From: Nitrospira sp. KM1
Lineage (GTDB): Bacteria; Nitrospirota; Nitrospiria; Nitrospirales; Nitrospiraceae
Length of the DNA stretch: 64,000 bases
Assembly: GCF_011405515.1 (NCBI RefSeq)
Contig: NZ_AP022671.1
Span: 4,092,001 to 4,156,000 of the forward strand
Reading direction: 5' to 3'
In this document: in pieces, positions 1 through 7,595 of the stretch
Layout of the letters: each line of letters opens with the position of its first letter
Numbering within the stretch: position 1 is the stretch's first letter
Notes under the pieces: generated by a model
Told to the model about the DNA's origin: nothing
Databases searched by the model: none
Seen by the model: the letters and a program-made list of their open reading frames with translations, nothing else
Made by a program: the position numbers and the translations under genes

Positions 1-36
1 ACAAAGACGTTCCGGTCGATTTCAAATACTAGGCAA

Positions 37-90
37 ACGGACAAAGGCGTCCGTCATTCTGAGAATGAGTGGCGGGCGCCTTTTGATTTT
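37..90 (+). promoter_or_regulatory. Hexaloop hairpin overlapping an intrinsic terminator (attenuator 1)
   Basis: A 6-bp stem (ACGGAC 37-42 with GTCCGT 49-54) closes the hexaloop AAAGGC (43-48), which has A at loop position 1 and G at position 4. The 3' part of this hairpin (46-58) also pairs with 62-80 to form a terminator-like hairpin with a four-base bulge, followed by TTTTGATTTTG. The two folds exclude each other. In the frame starting at base 3 an open frame ending ...VPVDFKY stops at 30-32, so this element may sit just behind an upstream gene whose 3' end is at the window edge. The A1/G4 hexaloop is the known signature of ANTAR-protein RNA targets. No clear first hairpin (P1) can be judged this close to the edge. 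Confidence 0.6.
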
Positions 91-140
91 GTCCCTGGGA
101 AGTCCGGAAACCGGATTTCCCGCAGGACGTACAACGATTC

Positions 141-210
141 GATGGGTCGGCGGAGACCCGTCTTCTGGACAAAGGCGTCCTTTTCCCGAGAGGGAAGAGG
201 ACGCCTTTTG
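141..210 (+). promoter_or_regulatory. Two-hairpin leader with terminator upstream of the ABC transporter operon (attenuator 2)
   Basis: An 8-bp stem GATGGGTC/GACCCGTC (141-148/155-162) closes a six-base loop GGCGGA. A second hairpin, GGAC/GTCC (167-170/177-180), closes the loop AAAGGC. Bases 174-187 then pair with 192-205 (GGCGTCCTTTTCCC against GGGAAGAGGACGCC) to make a strong terminator followed by TTTTG. The terminator reuses the 3' half of the second hairpin, so formation of the two-hairpin structure would allow read-through into the gene at 257. This is ANTAR-type antitermination architecture, although the first loop has G rather than A at position 1. The ANTAR protein itself is not in the window. 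Confidence 0.65.
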
Positions 211-256
211 TGTTTCAGGCCGTTCACGACGACCGCGGAGCGGAAAGGGGTGAGCC

Positions 257-1567
257 ATGATGGATGAGCATGCGGAAACATCGGACGGATCCACGAAGAC
301 CCGCTCTTCGGAGGAGCATCTCGAGCGGACGCTGGATCAAGCGGTCACGGCCGCAGTGCTCGAGGCTGCCGGACCGACCAGGCGCCAACTCTTGATCGGC
401 CTCGGAGCCGCGACACTCAGTGCACTCATCGCGGAGCTGTTTCCCCTGGACAAGCTGAAGGCGTTTGCCGCCGACCCGGCCGGCAAACCGGAAAAGACCG
501 ATGTGACGATCGGATTTATTCCGATCACATGCGGAACGCCCATCATCATGGCAGAGCCGCTGGGCTTCTATAAGAAGCATGGATTGAACGCAGCGGTGAA
601 ACGTGCGGCCGGATGGGCGATGATTCGCGACTGGGCGGTCAACAAGGAAGTCGATGCGGCGCACATGCTCACGCCGATGCCATTGGCAATCACGCTGGGC
701 GCGGGATCCGTTCCCACGCCGATCTACATGCCCGCCGTCGAAAACATCAACGGCCAAGCCATTACACTGCACGTCAAACATAAACACGTTAAGACCGCCG
801 AGGAGATGAAAGGGTTCCGGTTTTGCGTCCCGTTCGATTTTTCCATGCACAATTATCTGCTCCGATACTTTCTGGCGGAAGGAGGCGTGCATCCCGACAA
901 GGACGTGCAGATCCGGGTCGTGCCACCGCCTGAAATGGTCGCCAATCTCAAGGCGGGAAACGTTGACGGGTATCTCGGACCCGATCCGTTCAATCAACGG
1001 GCGGTGTATGAGAACGTTGGGTTCATCTTCAAGCTCTCCAAAGAGATTTGGGACCGCCATCCCTGCTGTGCCTTTACCGTGACGAAGGAATACGCGACGA
1101 CGTATCCGAATACCTTTCTGGCGATGTGGCGCGCGATCGTGGATGCCACCCACTATGCTTCGGATCCCGCGCATCGGAAGGAGATCGCGACGGCCATTGC
1201 GCCGACCAACTACTTGAACCAGCCGGTGACGGTGTTAGAGCAGGTGCTGACAGGCACGTATGCCGACGGGCTCGGCAGCATCAAGAAAGACCCGAGCCGC
1301 ATCGATTTTGATCCCTATCCCTGGCATTCGATGGCCATTTGGATCATGACGCAAATGAAACGCTGGGGTCATCTGAAGGGGGATGTCAATTACAAGGAGG
1401 TGGCCGAGCAGGTGTATCGCGCGGCGGATTGCGACCGGATCGCCAAGCAGCTCGGATACCAGACGCATCAAGGCACGTCGATGAAGCATCTGATCATGGG
1501 CCGGGAGTTCGATCCAAATCAGGCGGAGGCGTATGTGAAAAGCTTCAAGATCAATAGCATGGCGTAG
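257..1567 (+). CDS. Nitrate/nitrite/cyanate-type ABC transporter substrate-binding protein (NrtA/CynA family)
   Basis: This 436-residue protein belongs to the NrtA/CynA/CmpA solute-binding family. After an unusually long polar N-terminus it has a twin-arginine stretch (TRRQLLIGLG, residues 41-50) and a hydrophobic segment, suggesting Tat-dependent export. The mature part carries the family opening GFIPITCGTPIIMAEPLGFY and the internal AHMLTPMPLA stretch. It would bind the anion outside the membrane and deliver it to the permease that follows. The start follows a GAAAGGGGTGAG ribosome-binding site. Gene order binding protein-permease-ATPase-cyanase matches cynABDS of cyanobacteria, where the system transports cyanate and nitrite, so cyanate is as likely a substrate as nitrate. 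The ligand cannot be read from the sequence alone. Confidence 0.9.
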   Translation: MMDEHAETSDGSTKTRSSEEHLERTLDQAVTAAVLEAAGPTRRQLLIGLGAATLSALIAELFPLDKLKAFAADPAGKPEKTDVTIGFIPITCGTPIIMAEPLGFYKKHGLNAAVKRAAGWAMIRDWAVNKEVDAAHMLTPMPLAITLGAGSVPTPIYMPAVENINGQAITLHVKHKHVKTAEEMKGFRFCVPFDFSMHNYLLRYFLAEGGVHPDKDVQIRVVPPPEMVANLKAGNVDGYLGPDPFNQRAVYENVGFIFKLSKEIWDRHPCCAFTVTKEYATTYPNTFLAMWRAIVDATHYASDPAHRKEIATAIAPTNYLNQPVTVLEQVLTGTYADGLGSIKKDPSRIDFDPYPWHSMAIWIMTQMKRWGHLKGDVNYKEVAEQVYRAADCDRIAKQLGYQTHQGTSMKHLIMGREFDPNQAEAYVKSFKINSMA

Positions 1568-1591
1568 CACGGCTGAACGCAAGGAGGGTCA

Positions 1592-2569
1592 ATGTACGCA
1601 GATGTGGCGGTGACGACCGATGGGCCATCGACGACGACGGAACAACGCGCGCGGTCTCTTCCTGTGAAAAAGAAACAATCCGTCGCCGGACGGGCGACGG
1701 GAAATCCCTATGTCATCTCGGGATCTCTTCTCATGCTGTTCCTCGTTGCCTGGCATCTGTTCACCCTTCCGCCGACGTTCGACGCGCGGGGACTGACGGA
1801 AGAACAACTCCAGTTGATGGAATTCAACGGAGACATCATGCGCACGCCGAGCGGGGCGTTCGATTGGAATCCGGAAAAGCAGAAAGTGAGCGGGATCCCG
1901 GGCCCGCTGGCCGTGCTGGACAAGGCGAGGGTCGAACTCGGCGAAGCCTTTGTCAAGAAGGGCACCAACGATCACGGTATCGCCTATCTGGTCGGATATA
2001 CCGTGTCGCGATTTGCCGCGGGATTTCTGGTTGCCTCGTTGGTGGCGGTCGTGCTCGGAGTCGTGCTGGGATTGAACCGGGTGCTCTTCCGCGCCATGAA
2101 CCCGTTTATTCAGATCCTGAAGCCGATTTCACCGCTGGCCTGGATGCCCCTCTTGCTCTATACGGTGAAGGATCCCAAGTGGACGGCGATGCTGGTCGTC
2201 TTCATGGCGGCGCTCTGGCCCACGCTGGCGACAACGGCATTTGGCGTGAATTCGTTGCGGAAGGACTATCTGCACGTGGCGTCGATTCTCCAGTTGTCCT
2301 GGTTCAAGCGGCTCTTTCTGGTGATCCTTCCGGGGGCGGCTCCCACGATCGTCAACGGGTTGCGCATCTCGTTCGGCAGCGCATTGGTTGCGGTCGTCCC
2401 GGCCGAGATGCTCCTCGGTGAGTTGGGCGTGGGGTACTTGAGCTGGATCGAATGGAACAATCTCGACATCGCGGGCGTCATATTTGCGATCCTGGTCGTC
2501 GGGGTCGTCGGCGTGGTCCTGGATTCGGGCTTCAACAAACTGGCCAGTATGGTCACCTATCAGGAGTAG
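1592..2569 (+). CDS. ABC transporter permease, NrtB/CynB family
   Basis: A 325-residue inner-membrane permease of the nitrate/sulfonate/taurine (BPD inner-membrane component) class. An N-terminal hydrophobic segment (around residues 40-60) is followed by a periplasmic stretch and then several membrane helices from about residue 130. The EAA-loop region is recognisable near LRKDYLHVASILQLSWFKRL, and the C-terminal helices read IAGVIFAILVVGVVGVVLDSG. A perfect AAGGAGG ribosome-binding site lies 7-8 bases upstream of the ATG. It starts 24 bases after the binding-protein gene and ends 3 bases before the ATPase gene, so the three are one operon. It should form the translocation channel for cyanate, nitrite or nitrate. 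Confidence 0.88.
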   Translation: MYADVAVTTDGPSTTTEQRARSLPVKKKQSVAGRATGNPYVISGSLLMLFLVAWHLFTLPPTFDARGLTEEQLQLMEFNGDIMRTPSGAFDWNPEKQKVSGIPGPLAVLDKARVELGEAFVKKGTNDHGIAYLVGYTVSRFAAGFLVASLVAVVLGVVLGLNRVLFRAMNPFIQILKPISPLAWMPLLLYTVKDPKWTAMLVVFMAALWPTLATTAFGVNSLRKDYLHVASILQLSWFKRLFLVILPGAAPTIVNGLRISFGSALVAVVPAEMLLGELGVGYLSWIEWNNLDIAGVIFAILVVGVVGVVLDSGFNKLASMVTYQE

Positions 2570-2572
2570 ATC

Positions 2573-3442
2573 ATGTCATTTCTGCAAATCGACCACGTCA
2601 GCAAATGGTTTCCGAACCCGTCCGGTGAGGGACAGGTCTGCATCTTCAAGGATGCCACGGTCAAAATCGAGAAGGGGGAATTCGTCACGGTCATCGGACA
2701 TTCCGGCTGCGGGAAGAGCACATTGCTCAATATCATCGCGGGACTGGAAACCCCATCGGAAGGGGGCGTGATCCTCAACGGCCGCGAGGCCTCAGGCCCA
2801 GGATTGGACCGGATGGTGGTGTTTCAAAACTTCGCGCTGATGCCCTGGATGACCGTGTATGAAAACATCGCGCTCGCCGTCCGGTCCGCCTATCCGGACT
2901 GGAGTAGAGAGCAGGTGGATACGCACGTTCGCAAATACATCACGCTCGTCGGTCTGAAGGGAGCGGAGGACAAACGACCCACGGCACTGTCCGGCGGCAT
3001 GAAGCAACGAGTCGGACTCGCACGGGCGTTCTCGATTGAGCCCAAAGTGCTGTTGTTGGACGAGCCGTTTGCGCAGATCGATGCGTTGACCCGCGGCGTC
3101 ATCCAGGAGGAACTGATTCAAATGTGGAACACCTCCAGGAATACGGTCTTCATGGTGACGCACGATGTGGACGAGGCCATTCTCTTGTCCGATCGTATTC
3201 TCCTCATGACGAATGGGCCGGAGGCTCGGATCGCCGAAATGGTCAAGGTGTCGATCCCGCGTCCCCGTTCGCGTGAAACGGTGATCGAGCATCCACACTA
3301 TTACAAGATCCGAAACCACATCATCCACTTCCTGGTCCGGCATGCGAAGCACGGAACCGGCGAGGGACAGCCGTCGGGAACATCGACGAGTGCCGATCCA
3401 ACAATAGTCGATTTCGAAGAGGAGGCGCTGGTTGCGCCGTGA
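2573..3442 (+). CDS. ABC transporter ATP-binding protein, NrtD/CynD family
   Basis: A 289-residue ATPase subunit. Walker A is GHSGCGKST, the signature is LSGGMKQRV, Walker B is LLLDEP, and the switch His is in VTHDVDEA. The D-loop region reads DEPFAQIDALTR rather than the common DEPFGALDALTR. The first 260 residues are a single nucleotide-binding domain; there is no fused NrtC-type C-terminal binding domain, so only one ATPase gene powers the transporter, probably as a homodimer. It begins 3 bases after the permease stop. The last 30 residues (GTGEGQPSGTSTSADP...) are low-complexity and probably unstructured. The cyanase gene follows about 70 bases downstream on the same strand. Confidence 0.9.
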   Translation: MSFLQIDHVSKWFPNPSGEGQVCIFKDATVKIEKGEFVTVIGHSGCGKSTLLNIIAGLETPSEGGVILNGREASGPGLDRMVVFQNFALMPWMTVYENIALAVRSAYPDWSREQVDTHVRKYITLVGLKGAEDKRPTALSGGMKQRVGLARAFSIEPKVLLLDEPFAQIDALTRGVIQEELIQMWNTSRNTVFMVTHDVDEAILLSDRILLMTNGPEARIAEMVKVSIPRPRSRETVIEHPHYYKIRNHIIHFLVRHAKHGTGEGQPSGTSTSADPTIVDFEEEALVAP

Positions 3443-3511
3443 GACGGTGCTCGCAATCGATAGGCCGTGGTTGGGCCAGCAGAGCAGATCAACATCCTGA
3501 GGGAGGATACG

Positions 3512-3952
3512 ATGGACAAAGACGGGATCCGGAAGGCGATCAAGGAAAAGCGTCTGGCGAAGAAGGTGTCAATTGCGGATGTCGCCAAGACGGTCGGCAA
3601 GAATCCGACCTTCGTCGCAGCGGCGTTAAACGGCAATCATCGCTTCACTCCCGATGAGGCGGGAAAGATCGGCGGGCTATTGGGATTGGACGCCGAGCTC
3701 ACCGCCGCGTTAAGCAAATTCCCTGTTCGGACGGATTTTCCCAACGCCACGGATCCCTTCAAGTACCGCCTGCTGGAAATTATCGGCGTCTACGGCGATT
3801 CGCTGCGTGACCAGGCGAACGAGATGTTCGGGGATGGCATCATGAGCGCCATCGATTTCACGCTCGACATGGAAAAAGTGACGGGCAGCCAAGGAGAGGC
3901 CCGCTGCAAGATTACGCTGAATGGCAAATGGCTGGAGTATAAAACATTCTGA
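3512..3952 (+). CDS. cynS: Cyanate hydratase (cyanase)
   Basis: A 146-residue cyanase that converts cyanate and bicarbonate to ammonium and carbon dioxide (via carbamate) in the cytoplasm. The N-terminal helical region (KEKRLAKKVSIADVA) and the conserved C-terminal catalytic domain (FGDGIMSAIDF) are complete. By alignment with the E. coli enzyme the catalytic residues Arg, Glu and Ser fall at R86, E89 and S112, with the same 3- and 23-residue spacings. A longer reading starting with GTG at 3467 is possible, but the GAGGGAGGA ribosome-binding site at 3500-3508 fixes the ATG at 3512 and gives the normal family length. Its position behind a Nrt/Cyn-type transporter suggests that cyanate is imported and used as a nitrogen source. 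Confidence 0.95.
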   Translation: MDKDGIRKAIKEKRLAKKVSIADVAKTVGKNPTFVAAALNGNHRFTPDEAGKIGGLLGLDAELTAALSKFPVRTDFPNATDPFKYRLLEIIGVYGDSLRDQANEMFGDGIMSAIDFTLDMEKVTGSQGEARCKITLNGKWLEYKTF

Positions 3953-4037
3953 CCGGCAACGTGCGAACAACGATGTCATGTTCGTGGACGGAGACTCGAT
4001 GATCGGTTGATGGATCAATACAGGTGACACGACGGAT

Positions 4038-4135
4038 GAGGACAATGTCGTCCTCTCTCCGGATTCAAAACGGTGTCGTACGGACAAAGGCGTCCGTCAT
4101 TCTGGGCGAAGAATGGCGGACGCCTTTGTGTTTCT
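4038..4135 (+). promoter_or_regulatory. ANTAR-type two-hairpin leader and intrinsic terminator upstream of amtB
   Basis: The first hairpin GAGGAC/GTCCTC (4038-4043/4050-4055) closes the hexaloop AATGTC. The second, ACGGAC/GTCCGT (4080-4085/4092-4097), closes the hexaloop AAAGGC. Both loops have A at position 1 and G at position 4, the known ANTAR recognition pattern. The terminator pairs 4089-4102 with 4111-4124 (14 bp with one mismatch) and runs into TTTGTGTTTCT. Its 5' arm is the 3' half of the second hairpin, so the two structures are mutually exclusive. The amtB start codon lies 50 bases downstream. This is the cleanest of the three such elements in the window. An ANTAR response protein encoded elsewhere is inferred. 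Confidence 0.8.
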
Positions 4136-4174
4136 AGGCAGGAATGTTCATCAGCGCGTGAAAGGAAGAGACGC

Positions 4175-5512
4175 ATGGGGACTTGGACCGGAATGCAGTG
4201 GCGGTTGGCGGCAGCGGCAGGAGCGATGCCAGGAGCGTTCTTCATCGCGCCGGGGCTTGGATGGGCGCAGTCTCCGACCGGTACGGCTGCCCCTATCAGC
4301 GGGGCCGATACCGCGTGGGTCTTGCTTTCGTCCGCTCTGGTCTTGGCGATGATCGTCCCAGGTCTGGCGCTGTTTTATGGCGGACTCGTGCGCAGCAAGA
4401 ACGTGCTCGGAACGATCATGCAGAGCTTCGTCATTCTCTGCCTCGTCAGCCTCTTGTGGGTGATGGGAGCGTACAGCCTGGCCTTCGGTCCCGATGTGAA
4501 AGGCGTCATTGGCGGTCTCGAATGGATCGGTTTGAACGGAGTGGGATTGACTCCGAATCCGACCTACGCGCCGACCGTTCCACACGAGGCCTTCATGGTC
4601 TTTCAGCTCATGTTTGCCGCGATTACGCCCGCCCTCATCACGGGCGCCTTCGCCGAACGGATGAAGTTCAGCGCGCTGCTGCTTTTCTCCGCACTGTGGT
4701 CCGTGTTCGTCTATTGTCCGGTCGCCCATTGGCTGTGGGGCGGGGGATGGTTGGCGAAGCTGGGAGCGTTGGATTTTGCCGGCGGTGCCGTTGTGCACAT
4801 CAGTTCCGGCGTGAGCGCGCTCGTCTGCGCGGTGGTTCTGGGGCAGCGACAAGGATATGGAAGCGACTACATGGCCCCTCACAATCTGCCCATGGTGCTG
4901 CTGGGGACCGGGCTGCTCTGGTTCGGCTGGTTCGGATTCAATGCCGGGAGCGCCCTCGGCGCCAATGAAACGGCGGTCGTCGCGTTCGTTGCGACTCACA
5001 CCGCGGCCGCAGCGGCGGCCATGAGCTGGATGGCCGTTGAATGGTGGCATCGCGGAACCCCCACCGTTCTGGGGCTCGCCAGCGGAGCGATCGCGGGATT
5101 AGCGACCATCACACCGGGGGCCGGGTACATGAACCCGATGTCCGCGCTCGCCGTCGGTTTGATTGCGGGAGGGCTGTCATATCTCGCCATCATGCGGAAG
5201 GGAAAATTCGGATACGACGATTCACTCGACGTCGTGGGAATCCACGGCGTCGCCGGAGTGGCCGGAATTCTGTTGACGGGGATGCTGGCCTCCAAGAGCG
5301 TGAACCCCGCCGGTGCGGACGGGCTGTTTTCCGGCGGGGGCGCGTTTTTTATCGCTCAGGCCGCGACCGTGATCGTGGTCGGGGCGTTTTCAGCCGTCGG
5401 CACGCTCGTCATCCTCAAGGTCACCAATCGTTTGGTGGGACTGCGGGTGACGCCGGACGAAGAACGGATGGGCCTGGACATCAGTCAGCACAATGAGCGG
5501 GCGTATTCGTGA
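4175..5512 (+). CDS. amtB: Ammonium transporter Amt
   Basis: A 445-residue ammonium channel of the inner membrane. An N-terminal signal sequence ends near GLGWAQS, followed by eleven predicted membrane helices. Conserved pore features are visible: LALFYGGLVRSKNV, FAAITPAL (Phe gate), the pore Trp in HWLWGGGW, the first twin His in VVHISSGVSA, the Phe/Ser recognition residues in WFGFNAGSA, and the second twin His in VVGIHGVAG. The ATG at 4175 has an AAAGGAAGAG ribosome-binding site; an upstream in-frame start at 4073 would lie inside the attenuator and is rejected. No GlnK gene follows. The leader hairpins suggest control by transcription antitermination according to nitrogen status. Confidence 0.93.
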   Translation: MGTWTGMQWRLAAAAGAMPGAFFIAPGLGWAQSPTGTAAPISGADTAWVLLSSALVLAMIVPGLALFYGGLVRSKNVLGTIMQSFVILCLVSLLWVMGAYSLAFGPDVKGVIGGLEWIGLNGVGLTPNPTYAPTVPHEAFMVFQLMFAAITPALITGAFAERMKFSALLLFSALWSVFVYCPVAHWLWGGGWLAKLGALDFAGGAVVHISSGVSALVCAVVLGQRQGYGSDYMAPHNLPMVLLGTGLLWFGWFGFNAGSALGANETAVVAFVATHTAAAAAAMSWMAVEWWHRGTPTVLGLASGAIAGLATITPGAGYMNPMSALAVGLIAGGLSYLAIMRKGKFGYDDSLDVVGIHGVAGVAGILLTGMLASKSVNPAGADGLFSGGGAFFIAQAATVIVVGAFSAVGTLVILKVTNRLVGLRVTPDEERMGLDISQHNERAYS

Positions 5513-5629
5513 TGCTGAAAAGGCCTCCAACTTCGTCTCGGTCGGTCGCGCCCTTCAACGGACGGCGCTTTGGTACGTCTCGGGGTCCGACCTTCCCTGC
5601 GGCCTTGCTGGAAGTCCTTTTTGAGCATC
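5511..5629. repeat. 119-bp imperfect palindrome (MITE/REP-like intergenic element)
   Basis: The element begins GATGCTGAAAAGGCCTCCA and ends TGGAAGTCCTTTTTGAGCATC; the reverse complement of the right end is GATGCTCAAAAAGGACTTCCA, so the ends form a long imperfect inverted repeat. The left end overlaps the amtB stop codon (5510-5512). The inside is GC-rich. I recall similar GATGCTSAAAAAGG-bounded palindromes between genes in Nitrospira genomes, but no second full copy is in this window. It may act as a transcription end hairpin for amtB or be a non-autonomous mobile element. Confidence 0.6.
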
Positions 5630-5725
5630 ACACAGGACATTGGAACGTTATCAACGTTTGGGTATGCATCGAGTGCTCTTAGCATAAAAGCTACCGGAAC
5701 CGGACCAATTCATAAGGAGAGTGCC

Positions 5726-5956
5726 ATGAACATCAGACAAGACGAGAGAGACGATGCATCGATGAGCAACCGGCGGTTGTTGGAACTGCTGCGCGAACGG
5801 GGACCTCAAACGCTCGACCATCTTTGCGCAATTTCAGAATTGGGATGGTCGCAAGTGCTGTTGGCGGTCGATCGTCTGAGCCGGACCCGTGAAGTCGTCC
5901 TTCACCTGATCGGTCCATGCGAGTACCACGTATCGCTTACGGGAGCGGACCGGTGA
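5726..5956 (+). CDS. Small winged-helix-like protein between two amt genes
   Basis: A 76-residue protein without a secure family name. Residues 13-70 read like a minimal winged helix: a first helix (NRRLLELLRERG), a helix-turn-helix (TLDHLCAISELGWSQVLLAVDRLS) and a two-stranded wing (EVVLHLIGPCEYHVSL). A good AAGGAGA ribosome-binding site precedes the ATG by five bases. Its stop codon overlaps the next amt gene's GTG start (GTGA), so the two are translationally coupled. The context suggests a DNA- or RNA-binding regulator of nitrogen uptake, or a partner of the divergent Amt. Both are inferences. Confidence 0.65.
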   Translation: MNIRQDERDDASMSNRRLLELLRERGPQTLDHLCAISELGWSQVLLAVDRLSRTREVVLHLIGPCEYHVSLTGADR

Positions 5957-7092
5957 CGCCTGGGGATCGCACGTTGTGGCTGCTGGCCTCGACGACATTA
6001 CTCGTGCTGGTCGTGCCGGGAGTCTCATTGTTCTACGGCGGCATGGTCAGGCGGAAGAATGTCATGAGCACGATCGCGCTCCCATTCACGGCGCTGGCCA
6101 TGGTGTCGATCGAATGGATGGCGACCGCGCCGCCGGTCGATCTGTCCGAAGACGCCGGCCCATTATGGTCGCTGTTTTGGGGGATCACGGCGTCGGTTGC
6201 GCTGGGGCTGGTGGCGGGAGGCGTCGTGGAGCGAGTCCGGTTTGCATTCTTCGTCGTCTTCGCATTGTGTTGGATTCCTGCCGTGTTTCTGCCGCTCGCA
6301 CAATCGCTGTGGGGCGGCGGTTGGCTGAATCGATTCGGCTGTCTGGATTTTGCGGGAGGGGCGGTGGTCCACATCAGCGCCGGCGTCAGTGCGCTGGTCT
6401 TCGCGCTGACCATCGGTCCGCGCAAAGGCTACGGACGGATCGAAATGATTCCCAATCATCTTCCATTCTCATTCTGCGGAGCGGCGCTCATGTGGGTGGG
6501 TTGGTTCGGCTTCACCGGGTTTGCCGCCATGGCCTCGATGGAAATCGTCGCCTCCGCATTTCTCGCCATCCAGTTGTCCGCGGCGGCGGCGGCGTTGTCC
6601 TGGATGTCGATGGAATGGCTGCAGCGGGGCAAGCCCACCGCCTTGGGAGTCATGAGCGGCGCGGTCGCGGGCCTCGTTTCCATCGCGCCGGCCGCCGCCT
6701 ACGTCGGTCCCTTGCCGGCAATCGTCATCGGGATCGGCGCCGGAGGCCTCTGCTACATGGTGGTCAACTACGTGAAACTGATTCTGGGCTATGACGATTC
6801 ACTGGACGTGTTCGGCATGCACGGGGTCGGAGGGACCTGGGGCATGATTGCAACGGGACTATTTGCCAATGTCCAGGTGAATCCGGACGGGAGCGACGGA
6901 TTGTTTTATGGCTATCCCTACCAGTTGTTGGCTCAAGCGGTAGCCGCCTGTGCGGCATGGGCACTGGCTGGAGGAGCCACGTGGGTGCTGGTACGGGTGC
7001 TGATGCTGATCATGCCGGCTCGTGTGAGCGAGGAAGCGGAAATGACGGGTTTGGACCTCGATCAACATGGAGAGAAAGGATACACAGGGTGA
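5953..7092 (+). CDS. Divergent Amt-family transporter or sensor
   Basis: A 379-residue Amt/Mep paralogue that is clearly unlike the first copy. The LFYGGMVRRKNV motif, the pore Trp (SLWGGGW) and both twin-His motifs (VVHISAGVSA, VFGMHGVGG) are kept. However, the segment between the second and third helices is about 35-40 residues shorter, the outer Phe gate aligns with Thr, and the ligand Ser of FNAGS is replaced (FTGFA). High-affinity ammonium recognition at the outer vestibule is therefore doubtful. The chosen GTG start overlaps the previous stop (GTGA); an ATG at 5917 is an alternative. It ends 3 bases before the Rieske gene, so it is transcribed with the redox genes. It could be a sensor or an ammonia channel tied to that module. 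Confidence 0.85.
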   Translation: MTPGDRTLWLLASTTLLVLVVPGVSLFYGGMVRRKNVMSTIALPFTALAMVSIEWMATAPPVDLSEDAGPLWSLFWGITASVALGLVAGGVVERVRFAFFVVFALCWIPAVFLPLAQSLWGGGWLNRFGCLDFAGGAVVHISAGVSALVFALTIGPRKGYGRIEMIPNHLPFSFCGAALMWVGWFGFTGFAAMASMEIVASAFLAIQLSAAAAALSWMSMEWLQRGKPTALGVMSGAVAGLVSIAPAAAYVGPLPAIVIGIGAGGLCYMVVNYVKLILGYDDSLDVFGMHGVGGTWGMIATGLFANVQVNPDGSDGLFYGYPYQLLAQAVAACAAWALAGGATWVLVRVLMLIMPARVSEEAEMTGLDLDQHGEKGYTG

Positions 7093-7095
7093 ACT

Positions 7096-7542
7096 ATGGC
7101 TATCGTGCATGATGATGCGGGTCGCCGCCGGTTTCTCAGCCAAGCCGTGATGGGGTTCGGCATGTTGTTCGGGATCGGCACGCTCGGGTTGCGGTTCGTG
7201 CAATTTCTCATTCCCAGCGGGAAAGAGAAGCCACTCGAAACGGTGTTGATAGGGGCCGCATCCAAGATCCCGATGGGCGAGGCGGTGTCGATGGACCTCG
7301 GCGGTCAAAAGTTACTGGTCCTCAAGACCGATGACGGGGTCGTCGCGTTTTCGAGGCGTTGTACCGATCTCGGTTGCTTGGTGTCCTGGAACAAAGAGCG
7401 GGAGCAGTTCATCTGCCCCTGTCACCAGGGCACATTCGACAAGACCGGGAGGAACATCTCCGGTCCTCCGCCGCGTCCATTGGACCGTTTCATGATCACG
7501 AAACGCGGAGAGCAGCTCTACGTGAGCATCCAGAGTGCGTAA
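7096..7542 (+). CDS. Rieske-type iron-sulfur protein with Asp in place of a cluster His ligand
   Basis: A 148-residue membrane-anchored Rieske-domain protein. A twin-arginine-like RRRFLSQAVMG and a hydrophobic segment (residues 10-40) suggest Tat export with an uncleaved anchor. The second cluster box is normal (CPCH, C107-H110), and the disulfide Cys residues C94 and C109 are present. The first box reads CTDLGC instead of CTHLGC, so the residue at the His-ligand position is D91 (codon GAT). The proline-rich stretch SGPPPRPLDRF is typical of quinol-oxidising complexes. It lies directly upstream of a cytochrome b gene. A reduced or altered cluster potential, or loss of the cluster, is expected. 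Confidence 0.88.
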   Translation: MAIVHDDAGRRRFLSQAVMGFGMLFGIGTLGLRFVQFLIPSGKEKPLETVLIGAASKIPMGEAVSMDLGGQKLLVLKTDDGVVAFSRRCTDLGCLVSWNKEREQFICPCHQGTFDKTGRNISGPPPRPLDRFMITKRGEQLYVSIQSA

Positions 7543-7595
7543 GCCGACACTGCCTGGGCGTCGAAATCGGGTTTCTGTCGAAGGAGGACCGTCTC

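Noticed and set aside
4151-5050. Long minus-strand open frame inside amtB
   Set aside because: Antisense shadow of a high-GC gene; Arg/His/Gln-rich composition and no ribosome-binding site.
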